Shown here: positions 49,997 to 58,706 of the stretch, in pieces
Layout of the letters: each line of letters begins with the position of its first letter
Numbering within the stretch: the stretch's first letter is position 1
Assembly (NCBI GenBank): GCA_036265385.1
Contig: DATAPD010000033.1
Location: forward strand, 1-64,000
Length of the DNA stretch: 64,000 nt
Reading direction: 5' to 3'
Source: DATAPD01 sp036265385
Lineage (GTDB): Bacteria > Acidobacteriota > Terriglobia > Terriglobales > Acidobacteriaceae
Notes under the pieces: model-generated
Database searches by the model: none
Told to the model about the DNA's origin: nothing
Seen by the model: only the letters and a program-made list of their open reading frames with translations
Translations under genes and position numbers: made by a program

Positions 49997-52951
49997 ATGT
50001 CCACGGAAAGCATTGTTGTTCGGGGCGCGCGCGTCCACAACCTAAAAAACATAGATTTCGAGATACCGCACAATACTTTGACGGTTGTGACGGGAGTGTC
50101 TGGCTCAGGAAAGTCTTCTCTCGCATTCGATACGATCTACGCGGAAGGCCAGCGGCGGTATGTCGAGTCGTTGTCCGCCTATGCACGCCAGTTTCTCGAG
50201 CGTATCGAAAAGCCTGATGCCGATCTGATTGATGGGATTGCGCCAGCTGTCGCCATCAAGCAGAAGAACTCGACGCGGAATCCCCGATCCACGGTTGCGA
50301 CTGCGACCGAAATCTACGATTACCTGCGATTGTTGTTTGCTCGAGTCGGACGAACCTACTGCGCGAAATGCGGACAAGAGGTGAAACGAGACACTGTTGA
50401 CGAGATTGCTGAGAACATTCTGGCTCTCGGCGAAGGTACACGTCTACAAGCTCTGTTTCCGCTGCAATCCGCAATCAGGCTTGAGGAAAAGGAAGGAAAG
50501 GTCGCCCAGAAGAAGCGAACTAGAAAATCGGCTGTAGCGAGCGAGGCATCTCGCGGAATCCATTCCATTTCGGACGCACTGAAAGAACGCTTATTTGATT
50601 TGCGCAAACGCGGATTCAACCGTCTTTACCAGCGCGGGCAGATGTTCGAGTTTTCGACGCCTGAGTCGCTGCTCGAGATCAACTTCACAGAGCCGGTTTT
50701 TGTGTTGGTGGACCGACTCGTGGTTTCCGCAGAAAGTCGCGCGCGGATCGTGGACGGAGTGGAGATTGCTTACCGCGAATCGGGAGAGGTCATTTTCGAG
50801 ATCCCTCCGCATAAAAGCGAAACGGGCCGGCGACTCCGATTTACTCAACGATTCGAGTGCAAGAACGATGGAACACGGTACGACGAGCCGGAGCCCCGAC
50901 TTTTTTCTTTCAACAATCCTTACGGCGCTTGTCCGCGCTGCCAGGGTTTTGGGAACACGATTGACTTCGATCTAGACCTTGTCATTCCTGACAAGTCCAA
51001 GACGCTGAGTGAAGGCGCGATTGAGCCTTGGACGAAACCGAAATATCGTCCGCTATTTACGGAACTGAAGCGATTCGCGAAACAGGAGAACATTCCGCTG
51101 GATGTGCCCTGGATCGATTTAGGACCAGAGCACCAGAGGGTGATCATTGATGGTGAAGGTCGATTCGGCGGAGTAAGAGGGTTCTTCAATCACCTGGAGC
51201 GAAAGAAATACAAGCTCCACGTGCGAGTGTTTATCAGTCGATATCGAGGCTACTCGCTTTGTTCGACATGCGGTGGCACACGTCTGCGTCCGGAGGCGCG
51301 GCAGGTAAAGATCCACGGGAAAGATATTTGCCAGGTTGTTGCTCTGACGGTCGAGCAGGCGGCTGCGTTTTTTGAGAACTTAGTTCTGACGCGCGAAGAA
51401 GAAGACATCGCGGACAAGTTATTGATCGAAATCCGTGAGCGGCTGCGCTTTCTGAACGATGTGGGTCTCGACTACCTGGCGCTTGATCGTTTGGCCTCAA
51501 CGCTGTCTGGCGGCGAAGCACAGCGGATCCAGTTGGCAACATCGCTCGGCTCGCGGCTGGTGGGAACACTCTACGTGCTGGACGAGCCTTCGATCGGTCT
51601 GCACAGTCGTGACACTCATCGTCTGATCAAGATCCTCGAAGGCCTACGTGATCTCGGAAACACCATCCTAGTAGTCGAGCATGATCCGGATATCATGCGC
51701 GCGGCGAATCGAATCATCGATCTGGGGCCCGGCGCAGGGGAAAATGGCGGACGTTTAGTCGCAGCCGGCAGTTATGACGAGATCAAGAAAACGACTTCCT
51801 CGCTGACGGGACGTTATCTTTCGGACGACCTCCGGATTCAAATGCCGCCAGCTCGTCGTAAACCTGGAGTGCATCGGATAGAAATCATCGGCGCTCGTGC
51901 TCACAATTTAAAGAACGTAGATTTGGAAATCCCGCTCGGCATGCTGGTTGCAATTACTGGAGTGTCGGGCTCAGGCAAATCCACTTTGCTACATGATGTT
52001 TTGTTTCAGGCTTTGGCAATTGCGAAGAAACAGCCTCTGGGGGCAACAACAAGCACGGCGTTTTGGGAGCGAGTAGAGGGCGACGAATTCATCGACGAAA
52101 TCGTGCTCGTGGATCAGTCCCCCATTGGAAGAACACCGAGATCGAATCCAGTCACCTATATCAAAGCTTTTGATTCGATTCGAGATTTGTATGCGTCGGT
52201 ACCGGAAGCACAGAAACGCGGTTTCACCGCAGGTCACTTTTCATTCAATATTCCGGGTGGACGTTGCGAAAATTGCCAGGGAGATGGAACGGTGACGGTC
52301 GAAATGCAGTTTCTGGCAGACGTGGAACTGGTCTGCGAAGAATGTAAAGGCACCCGATATAAACCGCAGGTGCTGGAGGTTCGGTACAAAGGCAAAAACA
52401 TTTATGAAGCCTTGCAGTTGACTGTCAAAGAGGCGCTGAAGTTCTTCGCGGAGGTTCCGAAAATTACGGAGAAGCTGCGAGTGCTAGAGGAAGTGGGACT
52501 TGGATATCTCAGACTTGGGCAATCGGCAACCACTCTCTCTGGTGGCGAGGCACAACGCATGAAGTTGGCCGCGCACCTGCAACCAGCAAGCCGCGAGGCA
52601 GGAAGGCCGAAGGCCGAAGGAGAGGCGCCACGAAGACGTGGTCGAATCCTGTATATCTTCGATGAGCCGACGACTGGCCTTCACTTCGATGATGTGAGCA
52701 AATTGTTATTTGCATTCCGAAGGCTGATCGATGCGGGAGGGTCAATTGTGGTCATCGAACACAACCTGGAAGTCATCAAAACGGCGGATTGGGTCATTGA
52801 CCTGGGGCCTGAAGGTGGAGACCGGGGCGGCCGCATTGTAGGGGAAGGTCCGCCTGAGAAGATTGCTAAACTGGCGGGCTCATACACCGGACAGTTTCTC
52901 GCACGCATCTTAAACGGTAATGGAGCGTCGCGTTCCAATGGCAACCGCTAG
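49997..52951 (+). CDS. uvrA: excinuclease ABC subunit A
   Basis: A 984-residue UvrA, the damage-recognition ATPase of nucleotide excision repair. Both ATPase halves are complete: Walker A GVSGSGKSSLAFDT (near residue 35) and GVSGSGKSTLLHD (near 655). Signature motifs are LSGGEAQRIQLATSLG and LSGGEAQRMKLAAHLQ, with zinc-module cysteines CPRCQGFG and CENCQGDG ... CEECKG. UvrA is cytoplasmic and works with UvrB. Near residues 865-880 there is an insert of about 15 residues (ASREAGRPKAEGEAPRRRG) before the last Walker B; its DNA is a short AAGGCCGA-type repeat. The gene overlaps the TPR gene that follows. Confidence 0.97.
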   Translation: MSTESIVVRGARVHNLKNIDFEIPHNTLTVVTGVSGSGKSSLAFDTIYAEGQRRYVESLSAYARQFLERIEKPDADLIDGIAPAVAIKQKNSTRNPRSTVATATEIYDYLRLLFARVGRTYCAKCGQEVKRDTVDEIAENILALGEGTRLQALFPLQSAIRLEEKEGKVAQKKRTRKSAVASEASRGIHSISDALKERLFDLRKRGFNRLYQRGQMFEFSTPESLLEINFTEPVFVLVDRLVVSAESRARIVDGVEIAYRESGEVIFEIPPHKSETGRRLRFTQRFECKNDGTRYDEPEPRLFSFNNPYGACPRCQGFGNTIDFDLDLVIPDKSKTLSEGAIEPWTKPKYRPLFTELKRFAKQENIPLDVPWIDLGPEHQRVIIDGEGRFGGVRGFFNHLERKKYKLHVRVFISRYRGYSLCSTCGGTRLRPEARQVKIHGKDICQVVALTVEQAAAFFENLVLTREEEDIADKLLIEIRERLRFLNDVGLDYLALDRLASTLSGGEAQRIQLATSLGSRLVGTLYVLDEPSIGLHSRDTHRLIKILEGLRDLGNTILVVEHDPDIMRAANRIIDLGPGAGENGGRLVAAGSYDEIKKTTSSLTGRYLSDDLRIQMPPARRKPGVHRIEIIGARAHNLKNVDLEIPLGMLVAITGVSGSGKSTLLHDVLFQALAIAKKQPLGATTSTAFWERVEGDEFIDEIVLVDQSPIGRTPRSNPVTYIKAFDSIRDLYASVPEAQKRGFTAGHFSFNIPGGRCENCQGDGTVTVEMQFLADVELVCEECKGTRYKPQVLEVRYKGKNIYEALQLTVKEALKFFAEVPKITEKLRVLEEVGLGYLRLGQSATTLSGGEAQRMKLAAHLQPASREAGRPKAEGEAPRRRGRILYIFDEPTTGLHFDDVSKLLFAFRRLIDAGGSIVVIEHNLEVIKTADWVIDLGPEGGDRGGRIVGEGPPEKIAKLAGSYTGQFLARILNGNGASRSNGNR

Positions 52952-54248
52952 GCGGTGGCTTGGGTTCATCCTTTGTGGCACATGCTGTCTGACGTTTGCT
53001 CAGACAGAATCCAAGGGAACGAGGCGGCATGTTCGTGTTGCCGAACAGGATCCAAGTGCAGCCGCCCTCGCCCAAGCGGAAGATGCGATCTCAAAAAAAG
53101 ATTACGCGAACGCTGAAAAGTCCTTGGTCCCGATCACGCAACGAGACCCCGCAAATTACCAGGCATGGTTTGATTTGGGGTTCACGCTGAATGCGCTGGG
53201 TCGGACAGATGAATCTATTGCGGCGTATCGAAAGTCGGTAGCTGCGAAGCCGGATGTTTTCGAATCCAACTTGAATCTGGGACTTATGTTGGCTCGCGCC
53301 GGAGAGCCCGACGCCGCGCAATTCCTGCGGGCTGCCACGAAGCTTAAGCCGACTGAAAAGATGGACGAGGGGCATGCACGGGCATGGGTATCACTTGGGC
53401 ACGTCGTCGAGACCTCGAATCCTGACGAAGCCTTGGAAGCGTTTCGGCAAGCGATCGCTCTCCAGCCGAAGGATCCTGAGCCACACAACTTCGCGGCGAT
53501 ACTGCTGGAACGGCAAAAGAAATTGACAGAGGCCGAGAAAGAGTATCAGGCCGTGCTTGCTTTGGAACCGAATTCGACAGAAGCAGCGCTTGCTCTGGCG
53601 AACATTTACATGCAAAGTCAGCGACTACCAGAGGCCGAGGAGATGCTTCGTAAGCTTGCAGCCGCTAAGCAGACTGATCCTAGTATTCATCTTCAACTGG
53701 GACGGCTGTTGGCGGGCCAAAAGAAATTTGATGAAGCTGCCTCAGAGATGGAATTAGCCCTCAAAGCGAATCCCAGAAGTGTGGAAGCGCAGCGCGAACT
53801 GGCTGATCTGTATTCTGCGGCTGGTCAGCATGATCGCGCCGAATCGGCCTATAGAGAGCTTCTGAAATCTCAAGGCCCGGATGCGGCTCTACATCATTCA
53901 TTAGGAATCGAGCTACTTCGGCAGAAGAAATTCGCCGCAGCGCAGGAGGAACTTCTCGCGGCGGTGAAGCTCAAACCAGACCTCGGGCCGGCTTACGGAG
54001 ACCTCGCCACGGCAGCTAGCGAGAACAAGAACTATGAGTTGGCGATTAAGGCTCTCGATGCTCGAGCCAAGTTCTTGCCCGAGATCCCGGTGGGTTATTT
54101 CCTGCGGGCAACCGCCTACGACCACCTGCGAGACTTCAAGAATGCAGCCGTTAACTATCACCTCTTCCTAGATAACGCCAACGGCCAGTATCCTGATCAG
54201 GAATGGCAAGCTCGCCATCGGTTGATCGCCATTGAACCTAAAAAATAG
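52938..54248 (+). CDS. secreted TPR-repeat protein
   Basis: A 436-residue exported protein whose start lies inside the 3' end of uvrA. ATG 52938 gives a signal peptide (RWLGFILCGTCCLTFAQ); an ATG at 52920 is possible. About ten TPR or TPR-like units follow, such as YANAEKSLVPITQRDPANYQ, ALEAFRQAIALQPKDPEPHN and LTEAEKEYQAVLALEPNSTE. The pattern indicates a periplasmic scaffold for protein-protein contacts. The two genes that follow also encode small exported helical proteins and are spaced by 1 base and by a four-base overlap, so the three likely form one functional unit, perhaps linked with each other at the envelope. Confidence 0.9.
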   Translation: MATARRWLGFILCGTCCLTFAQTESKGTRRHVRVAEQDPSAAALAQAEDAISKKDYANAEKSLVPITQRDPANYQAWFDLGFTLNALGRTDESIAAYRKSVAAKPDVFESNLNLGLMLARAGEPDAAQFLRAATKLKPTEKMDEGHARAWVSLGHVVETSNPDEALEAFRQAIALQPKDPEPHNFAAILLERQKKLTEAEKEYQAVLALEPNSTEAALALANIYMQSQRLPEAEEMLRKLAAAKQTDPSIHLQLGRLLAGQKKFDEAASEMELALKANPRSVEAQRELADLYSAAGQHDRAESAYRELLKSQGPDAALHHSLGIELLRQKKFAAAQEELLAAVKLKPDLGPAYGDLATAASENKNYELAIKALDARAKFLPEIPVGYFLRATAYDHLRDFKNAAVNYHLFLDNANGQYPDQEWQARHRLIAIEPKK

Positions 54249-54249
54249 C

Positions 54250-54696
54250 ATGCGGATACTCTCTCTACTTTTTGCTTCTCTGGTTGTGCTCGCGTCACTC
54301 CCAGGATTCGGGCTAGCTGCAGACCGAGTGGATGATTTAAAGGCGCGAGTCGAAAAAGCAAATGGAGACGAACGCATCAAGATCTGTACGCAGATTGCGG
54401 AACTGCAGCTCTCCAGTGCCGACAAACTTTATACGGCTGGCAATGCCGCCGATGCGCGCTCAGCTGTCGACGAGGTAGCGAGCTACCTGGAAAAAGCACG
54501 TGATAGTGCGATCGAAACTGGCCGTCGCCTAAAAGAAACGGAGATTGCGGCTCGTAAGGCAGCGCGACGCCTCGAAGATATCAAACGGACTTTAGCCTTT
54601 GAAGATCAGCCCCCACTCGATCAGAGCATCAAGCGCCTCGAGAGCGTCCGGACTTCCCTGCTGGAGCGCATGTTCCGAAAGGACAAGAAGAAATGA
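54250..54696 (+). CDS. small exported helical protein
   Basis: A 148-residue protein that begins one base after the TPR gene stop. ATG 54250 gives a signal peptide (LSLLFASLVVLASLPGFGLA). The mature part is fully helical (VDDLKARVEKANGDERIKIC; LEKARDSAIETGRRLKETEI) and ends in a basic tail. One Cys is present. No family is recognised. Strict gene spacing indicates coupling with its neighbours. It may bind the TPR protein; this is inference. Confidence 0.85.
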   Translation: MRILSLLFASLVVLASLPGFGLAADRVDDLKARVEKANGDERIKICTQIAELQLSSADKLYTAGNAADARSAVDEVASYLEKARDSAIETGRRLKETEIAARKAARRLEDIKRTLAFEDQPPLDQSIKRLESVRTSLLERMFRKDKKK

Positions 54697-55229
54697 GACG
54701 GACTCTGCTTTTGGGAGGTGTGGTGTTGATGATTGCGAGTTCGATCGCGTGGCCACAAGCCAGGCGGGATCCGCTGAATCCAGTGGAGATCGACCAGTTA
54801 CGCGATGCGATGCTCGAGCCATTGGATCGATTGAAACTCTATGTGCAGTTCGCGCGCACCCGGCTGGACTCCCTCGAGCAGATGCGACGTGACCCAAAAA
54901 CTGAAAATCGCGGACAGCGAACGCACGACATGCTGGGCGATTTCTTAGCCATTTACGACGAACTGAACGAAAACATCGACATGTACGTTGATCGAAAGGA
55001 AGATATCCGCAAGCCGCTGAAACTTATTATCGAGGCGGATACGGATTTTCAAGCGAGAGTCCGGGCCATCAAGGATGCTGCTGGAGTGGCACCCGAGGAA
55101 GCTAAGCAGTACGAGTTCTTGATGTCGAATGCGCTCGACACTTTAGATTCCAGCGCCGATGATCACCGCAAGCTGATGGTCGAACAAGAAGAGCAAGCAA
55201 AGAATAAGAAGAAACGAAAATCCAAGTAA
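54693..55229 (+). CDS. small exported helical protein
   Basis: A 178-residue protein overlapping the previous gene by four bases (ATGA). It has a signal peptide (TLLLGGVVLMIASSIAWPQ) and a helical mature part: NPVEIDQLRDAMLEPLDRLK then LYVQFARTRLDSLEQMRR, DMLGDFLAIYDELNENID, and a Lys-rich end (EQAKNKKKRKSK). No family is recognised. It completes the TPR/secreted-protein trio behind uvrA. Confidence 0.85.
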   Translation: MRRTLLLGGVVLMIASSIAWPQARRDPLNPVEIDQLRDAMLEPLDRLKLYVQFARTRLDSLEQMRRDPKTENRGQRTHDMLGDFLAIYDELNENIDMYVDRKEDIRKPLKLIIEADTDFQARVRAIKDAAGVAPEEAKQYEFLMSNALDTLDSSADDHRKLMVEQEEQAKNKKKRKSK

Positions 55230-55306
55230 GTGCTTGTTTTGTAAAGAAATTCAGGCGAGCAGATTTACAGCCGCGCTCGCCTTGGGCCTGATAATTTAAC
55301 TCCAGA

Positions 55307-55993
55307 GTGACCGCGCCCATTCTCACTATCTTTGAGCAGGCATATCGCGAGATTCGTCCGCGATCGGAGATGCCGCCTTTTAAAGTTGAGTTTCGGTCGT
55401 ACGTCGGCGTGAACAGCACGATCCGCCTGCGCAACGGACTTTTTCTGGTTCGCATCTCAGATCTCTTGGAGGGTGCACCAGAGGCAGTGCTCCGATCGCT
55501 TGCGCAAATTCTTCTGGCAAAAATCTATCGCAAAAAAGTTCCTACAGACGCGCTGCGACGTTATCGCGCTTACGTTTCCAGTCATCACATCGCGGAGCAA
55601 TCCAATCTCGTACGGCAATTGCGCGGGAGAAAACACATCCATTCCACGCGAGGCGCGATTTACGATCTCGAGGAGATTTTTGAGGACTTGAATCGCAGGT
55701 TTTTCCACGGCCTCATGGGACGTCCGCGACTGACCTGGAGCCGGACTCGGGCGCGCAATCGCTTAGGTCATTATGATCCAGCGCACAACACGATCGTCAT
55801 CAGCCGACTGTTTGACCGTCCCCAAGTTCCACGCTACGCAGTCGACTACATCGTGTTCCATGAGATGTTGCATCTGAAACACCCCGTACGGGTGCGAGGC
55901 GGCCGACGATGCGTTCACTCGAGGGAATTCCTGGCCGAAGAAAAAGAGTTCCCAAACTGGCGTGAGGCGCAAAAATTTCTGAAACTTCTTTGA
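55307..55993 (+). CDS. SprT-like / DUF45-type zinc metallopeptidase
   Basis: A 228-residue cytoplasmic protein with start GTG 55307. The zinc motif H-E-M-L-H is in DYIVFHEMLHLKHPV (near residue 186), with a third ligand probably in CVHSREFLAEE. Upstream are a helical domain and a strand block, LTWSRTRARNRLGHYDPAHN, then TIVISRLFD, which is the usual SprT-like lead-in to the HExxH helix. The family includes SprT and YgjP-type putative peptidases with unknown bacterial roles. It is 77 bases after the secreted trio and about 200 bases before the iron operon, and need not belong to either. Confidence 0.9.
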   Translation: MTAPILTIFEQAYREIRPRSEMPPFKVEFRSYVGVNSTIRLRNGLFLVRISDLLEGAPEAVLRSLAQILLAKIYRKKVPTDALRRYRAYVSSHHIAEQSNLVRQLRGRKHIHSTRGAIYDLEEIFEDLNRRFFHGLMGRPRLTWSRTRARNRLGHYDPAHNTIVISRLFDRPQVPRYAVDYIVFHEMLHLKHPVRVRGGRRCVHSREFLAEEKEFPNWREAQKFLKLL

Positions 55994-56144
55994 GAACATG
56001 ACAAAGTGGGTGGCCCGCAAAGGCTTCTGCCCTCTGACATTGCGCGACCGTTCGCTGCACGGGATTGCCATGTGATGCGAATCACAACCGGACGTGATGT
56101 CGAGCGTTGACCCGGTCCCTGAAGCGCCCGTATCCTATTCTTGT

Positions 56145-56159
56145 TGAAATTGAATTTCA
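56145..56159. promoter_or_regulatory. 7-1-7 palindrome upstream of the iron operon
   Basis: TGAAATTGAATTTCA is a perfect 7-1-7 inverted repeat, as in Fur-type boxes (TGATAATNATTATCA form). It continues into TTTTCATAATCATG and TTCAA up to 56178. It sits about 40 bases before the ATG of the FTR1 gene, where it could block transcription in iron-replete cells. Recognition by Fur or by the DtxR-type domain encoded in the same operon are both possible. Confidence 0.55.
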
Positions 56160-56197
56160 TTTTCATAATCATGTTCAACTTTTGAGGACTGGTCTGA

Positions 56198-57448
56198 ATG
56201 CTTCAGGCTTTCATTATTACCTTGCGTGAAGGAGTCGAAGCCGCACTCATTGTTGGCATCACTCTGGCTTATCTAGTCAAGATAGGGCGGCCAGAACTGC
56301 GGAAATCCGTCTATTTCGGACTAGGCGCGGCGTTTGCAGGCTCGATCGGTGCTGCCATCGTAATTTCCCGATTAAAGCTCAACCAGGACATTTTTGAAGG
56401 ATGGGTGATGCTGCTGGCCGCCTTTTTTGTTATCACGATGATCGTTTTCATGATGCGGACCGGCCGAAAACTGAAGGGGCAGATCGAAGGCAAGGTCGGC
56501 TTGCTAGCTGGCGAGGGATCGTGGGTTGGGCTGTTCGCGTTCGTGTTCCTGATGGTCTTTCGCGAAGGCGTTGAGACGGTCCTTATCCTGTCAGCAGTTT
56601 CGCTCAACTCGACGGAGTTGATGAGTTTTCTAGGAACATTGCTTGGCGTTGTCACGGCCGTCGCGTTTGGGGTCGCCTTTGTCAAAGGCAGCGTTCGAAT
56701 CAATCTGCAGAAGTTTTTCAAAGTCACGACCGTGATTTTGTTTTTTGTCGCAGCACAGCTAATCGTGGCTGGATTGCATGAGCTTTCCGAGAACGGCGTA
56801 CTTCCCTCTTCGAAACAAGAGATGGCGTTGATCGGACCGATCGTTCGCAATGACTTGTTCTTTTTCATAACGATCCTCGCACTGGCGGCGCTCATGGTGT
56901 TGTTCGAAGTGAAGAGTCGACAGCCGGCGGAGATTCCAGCGCAGGGAGCCGCCAGGCGAAAGGCATTGTGGTCGGCTCGGCGAGAGCGGATGTGGATGGC
57001 CGCGGTTTACATGTGCTCTTTCGTGTTCATCGTGCTCGCAACAGCAGGATTTATTTACGAGAAGAGCGCGAGCGCACTGTCGCCGGCAACGGAAGTTACA
57101 TTCACCGGCGGCAAAGTGGTTATCCCGCTGAATACCGTCATGGACGGTGAACTCCACCGGTTCACGGCGAAGGAAGGTGGGCTGGACGTGCGCTTCTGGC
57201 TTTATCAAAAACCTGACGGGAAGGTGGCCACCCTCCTGGATGCATGTGAGATTTGTGGAGCGGTGGGCTTCTACAAGAATTCGACGGGAGTGGTTTGCAA
57301 GAACTGTGCGGCCCCAATCAATCCGCAATCGGTGGGGATGCCGGGCGGATGTAATCCGATTCCGCTGAAAGCAGAAGTCACAGACGATTCGGTGATCATT
57401 TCTGAGACGGATCTTGCGGAAGGCCGTCACTGGTTCGAGTCTAAATAA
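56198..57448 (+). CDS. FTR1-family iron permease fused to a DUF2318 (FetA-like) domain
   Basis: A 416-residue inner-membrane protein. The permease part carries the two R-E-G-x-E iron motifs (Arg10-Glu14 REGVE; Arg122-Glu126 REGVE) and about seven helices, ending near residue 230. Another membrane helix (AAVYMCSFVFIVLATAGFIY, near 275) leads into a C-terminal domain with Cys350-x2-Cys353, Cys367-x2-Cys370 and Cys385 in G-G-C-N-P-I. That pattern is the DUF2318 domain, which in Fet/P19-type systems is a separate membrane protein. The fusion joins the two in one chain. It likely moves iron into the cell with help from the ABC genes that follow. Confidence 0.92.
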   Translation: MLQAFIITLREGVEAALIVGITLAYLVKIGRPELRKSVYFGLGAAFAGSIGAAIVISRLKLNQDIFEGWVMLLAAFFVITMIVFMMRTGRKLKGQIEGKVGLLAGEGSWVGLFAFVFLMVFREGVETVLILSAVSLNSTELMSFLGTLLGVVTAVAFGVAFVKGSVRINLQKFFKVTTVILFFVAAQLIVAGLHELSENGVLPSSKQEMALIGPIVRNDLFFFITILALAALMVLFEVKSRQPAEIPAQGAARRKALWSARRERMWMAAVYMCSFVFIVLATAGFIYEKSASALSPATEVTFTGGKVVIPLNTVMDGELHRFTAKEGGLDVRFWLYQKPDGKVATLLDACEICGAVGFYKNSTGVVCKNCAAPINPQSVGMPGGCNPIPLKAEVTDDSVIISETDLAEGRHWFESK

Positions 57449-57449
57449 T

Positions 57450-58706
57450 ATGTTTGTTCGTCTTGTCTACGAGTCTTTCCGACGCCAGAAACGGCGCAAG
57501 CTGCTGGCAGGGGTAGCTGTCACGCTGGGTGTTGCTGTGGCGACGGCGATGATCGCAGTGGCGACCGATATCGGAGACAAGATTAATCGCGAGCTACGAA
57601 GCTACGGCGCGAATCTGCTGGTAACGCCCCAGGAGGACACACTCGATGTCGAGATCGGGGGAGTGAACCTCAAGCCTCCAAGCGATGGCGCTTTTCTGAA
57701 TGAAACGGACCTTCCCAAGATTCGTGGAACGTTCTGGCACCACAATATCGTCGGGTTTTCGCCCATGCTACCTGTAAGTGCCAAGTTGTCAGATGGTCGC
57801 GATGTCACCGTGCTAGGGACGTACTTTTCGAAGGCACTACGCTTTGGGAAAGATGATTTTGAAACCGGAGTGCGCATCACACATCCGTGGTGGAAAGTAA
57901 GCGGCGAATGGCCAGCGGACAATTCCGACAGTGTCATCGTAGGCGATCGGCTAGCCGCAAAGCTAACCAAGAAAGTGGGAGAGAGCATCGAAATCGGTGA
58001 CCGCAGCTTCCCAATCTCAGGGCTGCTTTCCACTGGAAGTGCAGAAGAGGACCAGGTCGTAGTCCCACTGCGGCTCGCTCAGCAAATACTAGGAAAACCC
58101 AGTGCGGTACGCCGCGTTTACGTTAGTGCTCTTACTAAGCCGGAGGATGCACTTGCCCGACGCGATCCGAAGAGCATGAATCCGGAGATGTTCGATCGGT
58201 GGTACTGCTCGCCTTACGTGCAGTCGATCGCGTACCAGTTGCAGGAAGCGATTCCGCATTCGCATGCCGACCAGATCCGCCAAGTTGCCCAGAACGAAGG
58301 CACAGTGCTAGCGCGAATCAAGGGCCTGATGCTGTTGATCACGCTCGCAGCATTGTTCGCTTCTGCGCTGGCTGTTTCTTCGGCGATGGCAACGGCAATT
58401 TTCGAGCGTCGACGCGAAGTTGGATTGATGAAAGCACTGGGCGCCGGAAATGTGGCTGTGGCTGCCGTCTTCTTTGCGGAAGCAACACTGCTGGCATTAT
58501 TTGGCGGCGTGATCGGGTTTGGCGCGGGATCCCTTCTTGCACGCCTGATCGGACGCTCCATTTTCGCTGCCCAGATTTCGATTGAGCCAGTGCTCTTCCC
58601 CATCATCCTGGCTCTCGCCGTTTTTGTTACGTTTGCTGGAAGTGCTGCTGCCATTCGGCGCGCAGTTCGGTTTGATCCAGTGTTCGCGCTGCGAGGTGAC
58701 GCATGA
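57450..58706 (+). CDS. FtsX/MacB-type ABC permease 1 (FetB-like)
   Basis: A 418-residue permease, starting one base after the FTR1 gene stop. It has a first membrane helix (LLAGVAVTLGVAVATAMIAV), a large periplasmic domain (INRELRSYGANLLVTPQEDT onward), and three C-terminal helices with the FtsX core LLITLAALFASALAVSSAMA then FERRREVGLMKALGAG. This is the MacB/FtsX fold, and its place directly after FTR1-DUF2318 matches the FetB/FetC-type permeases of iron systems such as Campylobacter P19 and E. coli Fet. It overlaps the next permease by four bases. Confidence 0.92.
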   Translation: MFVRLVYESFRRQKRRKLLAGVAVTLGVAVATAMIAVATDIGDKINRELRSYGANLLVTPQEDTLDVEIGGVNLKPPSDGAFLNETDLPKIRGTFWHHNIVGFSPMLPVSAKLSDGRDVTVLGTYFSKALRFGKDDFETGVRITHPWWKVSGEWPADNSDSVIVGDRLAAKLTKKVGESIEIGDRSFPISGLLSTGSAEEDQVVVPLRLAQQILGKPSAVRRVYVSALTKPEDALARRDPKSMNPEMFDRWYCSPYVQSIAYQLQEAIPHSHADQIRQVAQNEGTVLARIKGLMLLITLAALFASALAVSSAMATAIFERRREVGLMKALGAGNVAVAAVFFAEATLLALFGGVIGFGAGSLLARLIGRSIFAAQISIEPVLFPIILALAVFVTFAGSAAAIRRAVRFDPVFALRGDA

